Positions 54,892-64,000 of a stretch of DNA of 64,000 nucleotides are shown here, piece by piece. The translations under genes and the position numbers were made by a program. Position 1 is the stretch's first letter. Every line of letters begins with the position of its first letter. Under the pieces are notes generated by a model. That model saw only the letters and a list, made by a program, of their open reading frames with translations, was not told the DNA's origin and did no database searches. Where the stretch lies: contig JAKUTK010000008.1 in assembly GCA_022448005.1 (NCBI GenBank), positions 1-64,000 of the forward strand, written 5' to 3'. Origin of the DNA: Pseudomonas sp. Its GTDB lineage: Bacteria > Pseudomonadota > Gammaproteobacteria > Pseudomonadales > Pseudomonadaceae.

Positions 54892-56082
54892 ATGCCTGTA
54901 TTAATGAAAGCCTTGGGACTCTTGCTCGTGCTGCTGGTTGGGCCAGTGCTGGCGGCTGAGCAGGCCGTCGATGCCACCGGCTACGGCGCCAACCGCACGC
55001 TGGCGGTTGCCGATGCGCTGGTTCAGGGGCTGCGCCAGGCAACTGGCGTAACCATCGAAAGCCAGGAGGTCATGCAATCGATCTCTGGGCGACAAAGCGT
55101 CAGCGTCAATGACGAAGCAACACACACCACCAGTTTTGAAGTCGCTCGTCAGGGCGACCTGCAGCTGAAAACCGGTGGCGTGGTGTCGCGCTACGACGTG
55201 CACGACGTGGCGCAAGAAACGGATGGCAGCTATCGGGCCGACATCACTTTGCATGTGATCAAGTACGAAAAGCCGGGATTATCAGCCGACAGCCGTCGCA
55301 GCTTGGCGGTGATGCCGTTTCACGTCGATCGCAAAACGTTTTCGCTGCTGGGCGACAACACCCCTGCAGCGAAGGTGGAATCGGAGCTGCGCAACCGGGT
55401 TCTCGATCTCTTTACTCAGTCGAGACGGCTGAATGTGTTGGATCGGGAATTCGGCGCGGAATTCCAGCAGGAAAAGGCGATCTGGGTCGGCGGCGACGCG
55501 GCGATTGCTGAGCAGGCGAAGGCGGGCAATGTGTTGGGTGCCGACTACCTTGTGGTAGGCAACATCCGCGGGATGCGCAGCAGCCGCAACGTCAAGACAC
55601 TGCAATTGACCGGTGAAACGATCACGACCTACAGCGGCAGTGCCCAGCTTGATTACAAAATCATTCTGGCCGCTACCCGTCAGGTCAAATGGTCTGACTC
55701 GATAACCCTCAACTTCAACGATTCCGGGGTCCGCGGCTTGCTCAGCAAGTACGGCTCGTCACAAGCAGGCATGACGGCGGAGCTGGCCGAGCAATTGGTA
55801 AGCAGTGCGTTGTCGAACATCTATCCGATGCGGGTTGTGGCCAAGAACGGCAAAACGGTCGTGCTCAACCAAGGCGGTAAGACGCTTAAGGTGGGTGACA
55901 AGCTAAGCGTCTACTTTCTTGGTGAAGAGATGTTCGATCCCTATACCAACGAGTCGCTTGGCCAGCTCGAAGAAAAGGTCGCCGATGTTCAGGTAGTGCG
56001 GGTCAATGCAAAAACGACCTACGCCAAGATCATCGGTGGTGAAGGTGACTTGATCGAAACCGGAGCTATAGTGCGACGGTAA
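54892..56082 (+). CDS. CsgG/HfaB-like secretion pore-type protein
   Basis: A 396-residue protein with a signal peptide (LGLLLVLLVGPVLAAEQ), a region of unknown fold, and a CsgG-like domain (RRSLAVMPFHVDRKTFSLLGD, QSRRLNVLDREFGAEFQQEK, GADYLVVGNIRG, LDYKIILAATRQVKWSDSI). CsgG forms outer-membrane pores for curli, and HfaB for holdfast. There is no lipobox, which differs from CsgG, and no curli genes lie nearby. It begins 10 bases after the previous gene and is the last member of the tight operon. Confidence 0.85.
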   Translation: MPVLMKALGLLLVLLVGPVLAAEQAVDATGYGANRTLAVADALVQGLRQATGVTIESQEVMQSISGRQSVSVNDEATHTTSFEVARQGDLQLKTGGVVSRYDVHDVAQETDGSYRADITLHVIKYEKPGLSADSRRSLAVMPFHVDRKTFSLLGDNTPAAKVESELRNRVLDLFTQSRRLNVLDREFGAEFQQEKAIWVGGDAAIAEQAKAGNVLGADYLVVGNIRGMRSSRNVKTLQLTGETITTYSGSAQLDYKIILAATRQVKWSDSITLNFNDSGVRGLLSKYGSSQAGMTAELAEQLVSSALSNIYPMRVVAKNGKTVVLNQGGKTLKVGDKLSVYFLGEEMFDPYTNESLGQLEEKVADVQVVRVNAKTTYAKIIGGEGDLIETGAIVRR

Positions 56083-56162
56083 TTAGCGGAGCGCATGCTG
56101 GCTGTGTTGCAGGTGGCCAGCATTGTTGCCCAAACGATTCCCACACTGTAAGGAAGGCTCGC

Positions 56163-56591
56163 ATGCGTTTACTCGTCGCTCTCGTTCCTCTGTTTGCCTT
56201 GGCCGGTTGCTCGTCCTGGCAGGCGGACCCGGAGGACATCACGCCAGTGCCCGAGGAGCGTCTGCGTGGCTATCAGACACCTGTGGCCAATGGTGGCGAG
56301 TTGGTGGTGACGCGTGACTTCGGCATTCGCGGCGGCGGGTGCTACGTAGCGGTGATGGTCGATCGCAGGCTGGCGGCGCGGATTCACGTCGGCGAGCGGG
56401 TGCGCTTGCAGGTGCCGGCCGGGATGCGCATCGTCAGCATTGAGTCCGACCCTGAGGACGACACGCTGTGCGGCATGGGCAATCTGCTGCGCGAGAAAGC
56501 GGCGCGGGTCGAGCCGGGCGAGACGCTGCAGTTTCGCATCAGCAGTGATAACCGCATCGGCTTCGATATCAATCAGGTCGACACCGAGTAG
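56163..56591 (+). CDS. Small lipoprotein
   Basis: A 142-residue lipoprotein with the lipobox LAGC (Cys15), two further cysteines (GGCYVAVM and LCGMGN) likely bonded, and otherwise beta-type sequence. It follows the CsgG-like gene by 80 bases on the same strand and may belong to the same transcript. AAGGA precedes the ATG. Family not recognised. Confidence 0.8.
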   Translation: MRLLVALVPLFALAGCSSWQADPEDITPVPEERLRGYQTPVANGGELVVTRDFGIRGGGCYVAVMVDRRLAARIHVGERVRLQVPAGMRIVSIESDPEDDTLCGMGNLLREKAARVEPGETLQFRISSDNRIGFDINQVDTE

Positions 56592-56836
56592 ACCTTCGCC
56601 TCGCGCTCTGCTGAGGGCGGCAGTGGGGCGGTCGCTTAGTTACGGGCACCAACCGGTATAAACACGAAACATTCTTCTGCAGGCCACGCCGAACCCTCAC
56701 TTCGCTTTCGTGTTCCCAGATAGGCAAACCGTTGTGCTTGAGCCTTCGGCGCCTGTCTGAACATTGGTAACAGCCAGCTCCCCACAACGACCCATACGCC
56801 ATCGCGGCCGCATGGTCGCCTGCCAGGAGTCGATTC

Positions 56837-57847
56837 GTGAAACGAGCCATATCCTCCCTGATGTTCGTCGCCGGGCTTGCTCTGGTCCCTGCGCTGCACG
56901 CTGAACAACAACCGACCTACGGCCCGCACCTTGAAGGGTTTGAATATCCGCACCCGATTAAGCGCTTCGAGTTTTCGTCTCAGCGCCAGCCATTGACCAT
57001 GGCTTACATGGACGTGGCCCCCACGGGCAAGGCCAACGGGCGAGCGGTCGTGCTGATGCATGGCAAGAACTTCTGTGCGGCAACTTGGGAGGAGAGCATC
57101 GAGGTGCTCTCGCGGAAGGGTTATCGAGTCATTGCCCCCGATCAGATCGGCTTTTGCAGCTCCAGCAAGCCTGGGGCTTACCAGTTCAGCTTTGCGCAGC
57201 TGGCACACAACACCCGGGCGCTCTTGCAGTCGTTGGACATCGAACAGGCCACGGTGATCGGTCATTCCATGGGGGGCATGCTGGCGTCACGGTTCACCCT
57301 GAATTACCCACAGATGGTCGAGCAGCTGGTGCTGGTCAATCCCATCGGGCTCGAGGATTGGCAAGAAAAGGGCGTGCCCTATGCGCCAATCGAAGAGCTG
57401 TACCAGAGCCAGTTGAAGACCGACTTCGAAAAGATCAAAGCCTACCAGCAGAAGTTCTACTACAACGGCAGCTGGAAGCCGCGCTATGACCGCTGGGTGA
57501 ACATGCTCGCTGGGATGTACGCCGGTGACGGCAAAGAGATCGTTGCCTGGAACCAGGCGCTGACCTCCGACATGGTGTTCACCCAGCCGGTGATCCACGA
57601 ATTCGACACGCTGAGCGTGCCGACCCTGTTGCTGATCGGTGGCAAGGACCGCACCGCACCAGGTGCCAATCGAGCGCCGGAAGACGTCGCGAAACGCCTG
57701 GGCGACTACCCCGAACTTGGCCGGCAGGCCGCAGCGATGATTCCCGATGCGACCCTGGTGCCTTTTCCTGAATTGGGCCATTCACCGCAGGTCGAGGCGC
57801 CGGATGTGTTCCATGAGGCGTTGTTGGATGGGCTCAAGACGCGTTGA
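56837..57847 (+). CDS. Secreted alpha/beta hydrolase
   Basis: A 336-residue hydrolase with a signal peptide (LMFVAGLALVPALHAEQ), the nucleophile elbow GHSMGG, an oxyanion region LMHGKNF, and the late acid and His (GGKDRTAP, ELGHSPQVE). Possibly a haloperoxidase/epoxide-hydrolase-like enzyme; substrate unknown. GTG start at 56837 with AGGAG upstream. A terminator follows. Confidence 0.9.
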   Translation: MKRAISSLMFVAGLALVPALHAEQQPTYGPHLEGFEYPHPIKRFEFSSQRQPLTMAYMDVAPTGKANGRAVVLMHGKNFCAATWEESIEVLSRKGYRVIAPDQIGFCSSSKPGAYQFSFAQLAHNTRALLQSLDIEQATVIGHSMGGMLASRFTLNYPQMVEQLVLVNPIGLEDWQEKGVPYAPIEELYQSQLKTDFEKIKAYQQKFYYNGSWKPRYDRWVNMLAGMYAGDGKEIVAWNQALTSDMVFTQPVIHEFDTLSVPTLLLIGGKDRTAPGANRAPEDVAKRLGDYPELGRQAAAMIPDATLVPFPELGHSPQVEAPDVFHEALLDGLKTR

Positions 57848-57867
57848 GCCACGCCGCGGGTGCTGTG

Positions 57868-57896
57868 GCCGGCACGCAGATCTCCGTGCCGGCTTT
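57868..57896 (+). terminator. Terminator after the secreted hydrolase
   Basis: GCCGGCACG (57868-57876) pairs with CGTGCCGGC (57885-57893), followed by TTT. It also lies at the 3' end of the converging SLC13 gene. Confidence 0.85.
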
Positions 57897-57904
57897 GGAT
57901 ACCT

Positions 57905-59764
57905 CTAGAGAGGCCAGACCCAGAGGATGACAGGCACGGCCACCAGCACCACCAGAATCGACAGTGGCAGCCCGAGCCGCCAGTAATCACCGAAACGGTA
58001 GCCGCCGGGCGCCATGACCAGCGTGTTCGACTGGTGCCCGATGGGCGTCAGAAAGGCGCAGGAAGCTCCGATGGCGACGGCCATCAATAGCGGGTCGGCA
58101 GAGGCGTCCATACCGCGCGCGAGGGCGATCGCCACGGGCGCGGCGAGCACCGCGGCGGCGGCGTTGTTGACCACGTTCGACAGCAGCATCACACCCACCA
58201 TCAGGATCGCCACGGTGGCTGCCGGCGGGGCGGCCTGGCCGACGTCCAGCAGGGCGTCGGCGATCAGCCGCGAGCCACCGGTGCTTTCCAGTGCCTCGCC
58301 AATGGGCAGCATCGCGGCGATCAGAACGATGATCGACATGTCGATGCTCTTGTAGATGTCCCCGGTGGGCACCAGCCCGACCAGAATCATCGCCAAGGCA
58401 CCGCCCACCAGCGCCACGGCTGACGGAGCCATGCCCAGCGCGATCAGCGCCAGCGCGGCGGCGAAGATGCTGCTGGCGAGCAGCACCTGGCGAGGCGCGG
58501 TGATCCGCAGGCCGCGCGATGCCAACGGCAAGCAACCGAGACTGTTAAGCGTCGATTGCAGCTGATCCTCACGCGCCTGCAGCAGCAGGATGTCGCCCGC
58601 TGCAAAGCGGATCTTGCCCAGCCGCTGTTGCAATCGCTGCCCTTGGCGAGCCACGGCCAGGATGTTGACGCCATGGCGCTCACGCAGTGCTAGACCGGAG
58701 GCGGTGGTACCGATCAAAGGCGAGCTTGCAGTCACGATGGCCTCGGCCAGGGCGCGCTCGGCGTTGCGGTCGGCTTTGGAATCGGCGGCCTCGGGCTGTT
58801 TGTCAGGCTCACCGTTCTGTTTCAGCTGTTTGTCCTGCTCGGCTTTCTCCCGCGCCTCCGCCTTGCTGTCGGCTTCGGCAGCAAGGCGCAGGTGCGTCAC
58901 ATCGAGAAAACGCTTCAGGCTGTCAGAGTCGGCTTCGACCAGCAGGATGTCGTCGTTGCGTAGCACTTCATAGGTCGACGGCATACGGTGGTACTTTCCG
59001 GCACGTACCAGCCCGGTGACCATCACATCGACCTCGTCACCGCCCGCAGCGATCAGGTCATGCAGGGTGCGGCCAGCGTATTTGCTGTCGGCCGGAATCT
59101 GCAATTCGGTCAAGTAAGCACTGATTTCGAACAGTTCCTGTTCACCGCTCGGGTCCTCGCGACGAGGCGTCAAGCGCCAGAGCAGAGCGATCAACAGCAC
59201 CCCGACGAGGGTGATCGCGAGACCTACCGGCAGGAAGTCGAACATACCGAACGGCGCTTCGCTGACTTCACGCCGATAGCCGGCAATGATGATGTTTGGC
59301 GGCGTGCCGATCAGGGTCAGGGTGCCGCCGAGCAAAGAGCCGAAAGCCAGGGGCATCAGCAGATAGGAAGGCGAGCGGCCGCTCTGGCGTGACATCCAGA
59401 CGGCTACTGGCATGAACAGCGCGAGCGCGCCGACATTGTTCATGAACCCGGAGCACAGCGCGACGATAGCGGACAGGGTCAGCACCTGGATCCAGGGTCG
59501 ATCGCCAACCTTGGTCAGGTGCCGCGCCAGCGAATCCACCACGCCTGCATTGAGCAGGCCGCGGCTGAGCACCAGCACGGCAGCGACGGTGATCACGGCC
59601 GGGTAGCCGAGACCCATGAAGGCGTTCTCCGGCGGCACGATGCCGGCCAGGGTAACCACCAGCAAGGCGGCAAGGGCGACGATGTCATAACGCCAGCGAT
59701 TCCACACGAACAGCCCCAGGGTGGCAGCGAGCACGGCGAATACGATCAGCTGATCGCTTTGCAT
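57905..59764 (-). CDS. SLC13 family permease with RCK_C (TrkA-C) domains
   Basis: A 619-residue inner-membrane transporter with two membrane halves and two RCK_C-type domains between them. The first (EISAYLTELQIPADSKYAGRT in part: TELQIPADSKYAGRTLHDL) begins near residue 220. Between the two domains is a Lys/Glu/Gln/Asp-rich linker of about 45 residues. The family carries di/tricarboxylates or sulfate; specificity is unknown. ATG at 59764 is chosen for GGAG upstream; a longer in-frame start would add a non-conserved tail. Confidence 0.9.
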   Translation of the reverse strand: MQSDQLIVFAVLAATLGLFVWNRWRYDIVALAALLVVTLAGIVPPENAFMGLGYPAVITVAAVLVLSRGLLNAGVVDSLARHLTKVGDRPWIQVLTLSAIVALCSGFMNNVGALALFMPVAVWMSRQSGRSPSYLLMPLAFGSLLGGTLTLIGTPPNIIIAGYRREVSEAPFGMFDFLPVGLAITLVGVLLIALLWRLTPRREDPSGEQELFEISAYLTELQIPADSKYAGRTLHDLIAAGGDEVDVMVTGLVRAGKYHRMPSTYEVLRNDDILLVEADSDSLKRFLDVTHLRLAAEADSKAEAREKAEQDKQLKQNGEPDKQPEAADSKADRNAERALAEAIVTASSPLIGTTASGLALRERHGVNILAVARQGQRLQQRLGKIRFAAGDILLLQAREDQLQSTLNSLGCLPLASRGLRITAPRQVLLASSIFAAALALIALGMAPSAVALVGGALAMILVGLVPTGDIYKSIDMSIIVLIAAMLPIGEALESTGGSRLIADALLDVGQAAPPAATVAILMVGVMLLSNVVNNAAAAVLAAPVAIALARGMDASADPLLMAVAIGASCAFLTPIGHQSNTLVMAPGGYRFGDYWRLGLPLSILVVLVAVPVILWVWPL

Positions 59765-60061
59765 GGATAACTCCGATAACGGCTTTTGCCGCAGTGAACG
59801 GATGAAGATAAAGAGCGGAACGGCTGAATCCAGACGGGTTGCGCCAAAGCGAAGCGGCAAGGCGGCGATACACTAGCCGCTAGAGCGGGTGCTGAGCCAG
59901 CGCTGCGTTCGACATTAGGTGCTATGCGCCGGTATCGAGCCAGACATTGCTGTCATCGGAGGGCAAATTCGCTGCGGCCAGGCCGGTTTTACCGGCCCGG
60001 TCACTGGCAAGACTCGCTCCGGTAGGCAAGGATGTAGAAGACTCCAGAACGAAACCTGCCC

Positions 60062-60964
60062 ATGCCCAAGCAACTTTCTCTGCATTGCCGCGATGGCTAC
60101 CCGCTCGCTGCGCAACTCTGGCTGCCACCGGGACAGGCACGTGGCTCGGTGATCGTCAGCAGCGCCACCGGTGTGCTGGCGCGGTATTACGCGCGCTACG
60201 CCGGCTTCCTGCGCGAACGTGGCTATGCGGTGATGACGTATGACTATCGCGGTATCGGCGGGTCGCGCCCGGCCTGCTTGCGAAAGGCGACCATCCGTTG
60301 GCGCGATTGGGGCGATCTGGACTTTGATGCGGCGGTGCGCTGGATGCGGCAGCGTGATCCCGATGGGCCATTGGTGGCCGTCGGCCATAGCATCGGTGGT
60401 TTTCTGCCGGGTTTTGCCGAGCCCGCTACCGAGGTCGATCGTTTTCTCAGTGTGGGCGCGCAATATGCCTACTGGCGCGACTATGCCGCCGCGCAACGCT
60501 GGCAGATGTTTGCCAAGTGGCACCTGTTCATGCCGGCGGCGACGGCGCTGTGCGGATATTTTCCTGGTCGCCGACTGGGCTGGCTGGAAGACCTGCCCGC
60601 AGGCGTCGCGCGCGAATGGGCATTCCGCCGGGCACGCTTGGAACAGAGCTATCCGGAGCACGAACGGGCCGAGGTGCTACGCCGCTTCGCCGCGATCAGC
60701 GCGCCGATCCTGGCGGTGAGCCTGAGCGACGACGAGTACGGCACGCCCCCGGCGATCGCCCGCGGGCTGTCCTACTACCGCAATGCCGCTGTGCAGCAGG
60801 TCCAGCTGAGTCCGGCGGTACTGGGCATGGAGCAAATCGGGCACTTCGACCTGTTTCGTGAGCGCCATCGAGACGGCTTCTGGCAGGCGAGCCTGGCCTG
60901 GATCGGAGAAGGTCGCAATCCCTGGTCGGGCGAGACGCAACCCTCAGTCAGCGAGGCGTGCTGA
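60062..60964 (+). CDS. Alpha/beta hydrolase
   Basis: A 300-residue hydrolase with VMTYDYRGIGGSRP, the nucleophile elbow VGHSIGGFLPG and a late acidic site in VSLSDDEYGTPP and IGHFDLF for the His. Without a signal peptide, so cytoplasmic. Resembles serine-aminopeptidase-fold esterases (YheT/UPF0017-type). Its own transcript; no partner. Confidence 0.88.
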   Translation: MPKQLSLHCRDGYPLAAQLWLPPGQARGSVIVSSATGVLARYYARYAGFLRERGYAVMTYDYRGIGGSRPACLRKATIRWRDWGDLDFDAAVRWMRQRDPDGPLVAVGHSIGGFLPGFAEPATEVDRFLSVGAQYAYWRDYAAAQRWQMFAKWHLFMPAATALCGYFPGRRLGWLEDLPAGVAREWAFRRARLEQSYPEHERAEVLRRFAAISAPILAVSLSDDEYGTPPAIARGLSYYRNAAVQQVQLSPAVLGMEQIGHFDLFRERHRDGFWQASLAWIGEGRNPWSGETQPSVSEAC

Positions 60965-61001
60965 GCGCGAGGCTTCAGGCCTGTTTGGCGGCGAAACGGC
61001 T

Positions 61002-61948
61002 CTAACTGCGGTTGGCCTGGGTGACTGGGTGCGTCTGATCATCGGCGCTATGCCCGGCGGTAGCGGTCAATAGCTGGCGGATCGCGTCGGCATAGGCGCG
61101 GCGGCCCACGCGCATGGCGTTGTTGTGGTTGCCGCCCTCGATCAGCAGCAGCTGTTTGGGGTTTTGCGCGGCGGCGAAGAGTTCTTCGCTGAAGCGCGCC
61201 GGCACGTATTGATCAGCCGTGCCATGGACCAGTAACAGCGGCATGCCGACCTGATCGATCTTGTCGATGGAATCGAACTTCTGCGACACCAGCCAGCGGA
61301 CTGGCCAGGGCGTGTCGGCCACCTCCGTTGCGATATCGGCCAGGCTGGTAAAGGTGGATTCGACGATCAGCGCACGCGCTTCCGGCGCTTCGCCACGACG
61401 TTCGGCTTGGCGTCCCAGCTCGGCGGCGAGGTCCACCGCCACTGCACCACCCAGCGAATGGCCATAGATCAGACGCTTGTCCGCATCGGGCTGCAAGGTT
61501 TTCAAATGGTCCCAGGCGATACGCGCATCCTCATATACGCTGGCCTCCGACGGCAGCTCGCCGAGGCTTTGGCCAAAGCCACGATAGTCGATTGCCAATA
61601 CGGAGAAGCCCAGTGAACGTATCTGTTCGAGTCGGAACAGTGCCCGGTGAGATTCCAGCGAGAACCGTGCAGATAAAGGATCGCCGGCGCGTCTCGCTTG
61701 TCAGCCGGCCACCACCAGGCGTGAATGTTCTGGCTGTCGCCGAATGCAGGCGCGCTCAGCTCCAGCTCCTCCACACCGCCTGGGAGGCCGCGGTACCAAC
61801 TGGCGGTACCGGGCTCGATACGAAACACCAGTTCGCGCTCTTTCTGTTCGAGCATCGAGCAGCCGACGGGCAGCAGGGTGAACACTGCGGCGACGATCAG
61901 CGAAACAAAGGTGCGGGCTCTGGTGCGGAAAAATGGCAATTTCGACAT
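61002..61948 (-). pseudogene. Lipoprotein-type alpha/beta hydrolase, frameshifted
   Basis: The N-terminal frame (ATG at 61948) gives a lipoprotein signal (LLPVGC), and VEELELSAPAFGDSQN..., then AILYLHGSRWNLTG. The same strand then continues in another frame as LFRLEQIRSLGFSVLAIDYRGFGQSLG, with the nucleophile elbow YGHSLGG and acid/His in HGTADQYVP and EGGNHNN. The break is near 61634-61645 (a one-base loss, or two-base gain). Intact homologues would be about 315 residues. Either a recent pseudogene or a read error. Confidence 0.85.
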
Positions 61949-62123
61949 GCGGCGGGGAGGTCTCCTTCTGGAACCGACATTGAGCGGCCAGCGGGCGAGG
62001 CGCGCAAGGGTTAGCGACGGCAAGTCATTACTACAGATTGCAGCGTTGCGCTGGTGACCACACGCCATCGAGCGCCAGTGCGGAGTAGCATCACGGGTTC
62101 TTATCCGTAATGGGAGCTTCATC

Positions 62124-62849
62124 GTGACTACAGCACGTATCGGTTTGCTGCCTGCCCTGTTGATCGCCGCCTCGGTGGCCTTCGCCGGATGGTCCGTGGG
62201 GCAGGGCGTGGAGCGCTTCCGGATGGCGGATCGCTCGGTGACGGTCAAAGGGCTGGCTGAGCGGGACGTGTCGAGTGATTTTGCCGTCTGGACACTTGGC
62301 TTCCGCCGTGCCGGCAACGACTTCGCCAGTGTTCAGCAGAGTCTGTCCGAGGACCGCAGTCGGGTCGTGGCGTTTTTGCACGAACAGGGTTTCAGTGACA
62401 ACGAGATCGAGGTCCGCCCGTTGCAGGTTCAGGACCTGTTGGCGCGCGAATGGGCGCCGCAGGAAATCGCCTTGCGCTTCAACGGCAGTGGTCAGGTGCT
62501 GGTGAAATCGGCACGTGTCGAAGCGGTCGGCAAGGCTGCCAATGGCGTCGACCCGCTGATTCAGGCCGGCATCCAGCTGGATACCGAACAGAACGGATTC
62601 AGTGGCCCGCGCTACCAGCTGCGAGGCTTCAACGACCTCAAGCCGGCGCTGTTGGAAGACGCCACCCGCAACGCCCGCGAGCAGGCTGCAAAGTTCGCCG
62701 AAGATGCTGGCGCGCAACTTGGTGACTTGAAGACCGCGAACCAGGGCGTGATCCGCGTGCTCGATGATGACGGCAGCGACATGGACACGGGCCGCACGCC
62801 GGGCAAGCGTCTGCGCGTGGTCAGCACATTCGAATACGCGCTGCAGTAA
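62124..62849 (+). CDS. SIMPL (DUF541) domain protein
   Basis: A 241-residue protein with an N-terminal membrane anchor or signal (LPALLIAASVAFAGWSVG), then the SIMPL domain: SVTVKGLAERDVSSDFAVW, and a final RLRVVSTFEYALQ strand. GTG start at 62124 follows GGGAG. Function is unknown; homologues reported as oxidative-stress or polymerisation-prone periplasmic proteins. Alone on its strand. Confidence 0.92.
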   Translation: MTTARIGLLPALLIAASVAFAGWSVGQGVERFRMADRSVTVKGLAERDVSSDFAVWTLGFRRAGNDFASVQQSLSEDRSRVVAFLHEQGFSDNEIEVRPLQVQDLLAREWAPQEIALRFNGSGQVLVKSARVEAVGKAANGVDPLIQAGIQLDTEQNGFSGPRYQLRGFNDLKPALLEDATRNAREQAAKFAEDAGAQLGDLKTANQGVIRVLDDDGSDMDTGRTPGKRLRVVSTFEYALQ

Positions 62850-63018
62850 CTCTCCCTTTGCTGGGACGCCGAGGCCCGTTGCGGTTGTAGAAGGATTGAC
62901 CTCATGTGGCGGGAGGCTCGATATCCCTCCGAACATGGCGCTGTTTGCGGTGCTTTTTTGCCGGTCAATCAGCAGGCGTTTCTGTTTTGCCAGTTCACGA
63001 CTCGATGAGGCCATTCGC

Positions 63019-64000
63019 TCAATCGCAGGCGGTGGCGGCGCCCCTGGTTTCTTCGCTTCCACCGTTTGCGGTCCAGGCCCACCAGAACACCAGCAAGCTA
63101 ACGGCGCCGGTAGCGGCGCCGATGTAGCCAGTCGAGGTCCAGCCAAGCCCAGCGCTGATCGCCAGCCCGCCGAGCCACGGCCCGAGGGCGTTGGCGACAT
63201 TGAAGGCTGAATGGTTGGACGCGGCTGCCAAGGTCTGGGCTTCACCGGCCACATCCATTAGGTGGGTCTGCAGGGGCGGGCCGAGCGATACCATGGTGCC
63301 TACCGCAAACGCGGCTGGGAGGATCGTCCACAGCGAGTGTGTAGCGAGCGGGAACATCTGTAGGACCAAGATGCTCCACAGCAACAGCCAGGCAATCGCC
63401 TTGAATCCCAACTTGTCGAACAACCAGCCGCCAACAAGGTTGCCGACGATGCCGCCCAGGCCAAGCGCGGCCAGGCCTACCGGAATCCAGTGCTCGCCGA
63501 CGCCGGTGACCTCCAGCAGGGTCGGCGCCAAGTAGCTGAAGACGCAGAACATGCCAGCGAAACCGATCGAGCTGATGGCCAGCGCCAGCCACACGGGTTT
63601 GCGATTGAAATCACGCAGTTCGAGCATGGGGTTGTTGCGCGGCTCACTGCGGTCGAGTGGCAGGAAGATTGCCACCAGCAACACTGTCAGCAGGGCGATG
63701 AGGCCCACCAGACCGAAGGCCCAGCGCCAGCTGAGCCATTGCCCCAGCCAGGTGGCGGTGGGATTGCCGATCAGCATGGCGATGGTGAGCCCCGCTAGCA
63801 CGCGGCTGACCGCCTTGGCCCGCTGGTCAGGTGCAACCATCGAGGCGGCGACCAGCATCGCCACGCCGAAGTAAGCCCCATGGGGCAGGCCGGCGATGAA
63901 GCGGAACAGCATCAACGAGTGGTAATCCGGTGCCATGGCGCTGGCGAAATTGCCCAGAGCGAAAAAGGCCATGAGGAGCAAAAGCAGGTGCCGGCGGAAC
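63019..64000 (-). CDS. MFS transporter (partial, 5' end outside the window)
   Basis: The frame is open to the right edge (FRRHLLLLLM...), so the start is missing. The remainder has about nine membrane segments and the motif FIAGLPHGAYFGVAML plus the loop WRWAFGLVGLIAL, as in DHA1-type sugar/arabinose efflux proteins (AraJ/NepI-like). Substrate unknown. Stop at 63019. Confidence 0.9.
   Translation of the reverse strand, partial: FRRHLLLLLMAFFALGNFASAMAPDYHSLMLFRFIAGLPHGAYFGVAMLVAASMVAPDQRAKAVSRVLAGLTIAMLIGNPTATWLGQWLSWRWAFGLVGLIALLTVLLVAIFLPLDRSEPRNNPMLELRDFNRKPVWLALAISSIGFAGMFCVFSYLAPTLLEVTGVGEHWIPVGLAALGLGGIVGNLVGGWLFDKLGFKAIAWLLLWSILVLQMFPLATHSLWTILPAAFAVGTMVSLGPPLQTHLMDVAGEAQTLAAASNHSAFNVANALGPWLGGLAISAGLGWTSTGYIGAATGAVSLLVFWWAWTANGGSEETRGAATACD

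Noticed and set aside
54892..56082. CsgG-like gene as a curli operon
   Set aside because: No CsgA/B/E/F-like genes in the neighbourhood and the protein lacks a lipobox.
62091..63254. 387-residue minus-strand frame over the SIMPL gene
   Set aside because: Antisense to a gene with clear motifs and signal peptide, and it also runs into the MFS gene frame.

Overview
The window is a GC-rich (roughly 60%+ by eye) gammaproteobacterial chromosome segment. Gene content (OsmC-YcaO fusion, HrpA, DUF445, a YcfL/LpoB/CsgG-type lipoprotein operon, SLC13 permease, ECF sigma/anti-sigma pair) and codon style point to Pseudomonadaceae, most likely the Stutzerimonas (Pseudomonas stutzeri) group; the genus is an inference.

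1-20 kb is an exopolysaccharide (EPS) locus of Wzx/Wzy type. It has an outer-membrane beta-barrel protein (5' end outside the window), a short Wza-like export protein, a Wzc-like co-polymerase/tyrosine kinase, UDP-glucose dehydrogenase, two Wzx-type flippases, one Wzy-like polymerase, a GT4, a GT2 and a WecG/TagA glycosyltransferase, Gmd plus Fcl (GDP-L-fucose supply), a phosphoribosyltransferase-HAD phosphatase fusion, and two paralogous secreted GH5 glycosidases. Together these predict a fucose- and glucuronate-containing polymer that may carry ribofuranose and may be trimmed by its own GH5 enzymes. The initiating phosphoglycosyl transferase and GDP-mannose synthesis genes are not in the window.

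16.8-22.8 kb holds a DUF488/DUF2945 pair, a long AT-richer leader for the second GH5, a three-gene envelope-stress-like operon (Ser/Thr/Gly-rich membrane protein, DUF1469 protein, DUF3618 protein) and tRNA-Thr(CGU). 22.9-38.5 kb is mostly housekeeping: OsmC-YcaO, a chemoreceptor, a secreted M28 peptidase, HrpA with an unusual insert, a frameshifted TonB-dependent siderophore receptor behind a clear Fur box, RNase Z, a TauE/SafE permease and a Mut7-C protein.

38.5-39.2 kb is a non-coding stretch with an inverted pair of perfect DnaA boxes and AT-rich inverted repeats. 39.2-50.5 kb carries VOC and YciI-type proteins, a decayed small gene, a DUF3455/ECF sigma/anti-sigma cluster, a beta-lactamase-fold hydrolase with an in-frame TAG in its likely signal peptide, a GST, a HIT protein, a complete nitrate/taurine-type ABC importer, DUF445 and small acidic proteins.

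51-56.6 kb is a tight lipoprotein operon (COG3014-like, YcfL, LpoB-like, an uncharacterised 470-residue secreted protein, CsgG-like, then a further lipoprotein). No curli genes accompany it, which makes it the best candidate here for an undescribed envelope machine. The window ends with alpha/beta hydrolases (one frameshifted), an SLC13/RCK permease, a SIMPL-domain protein and a truncated MFS exporter.
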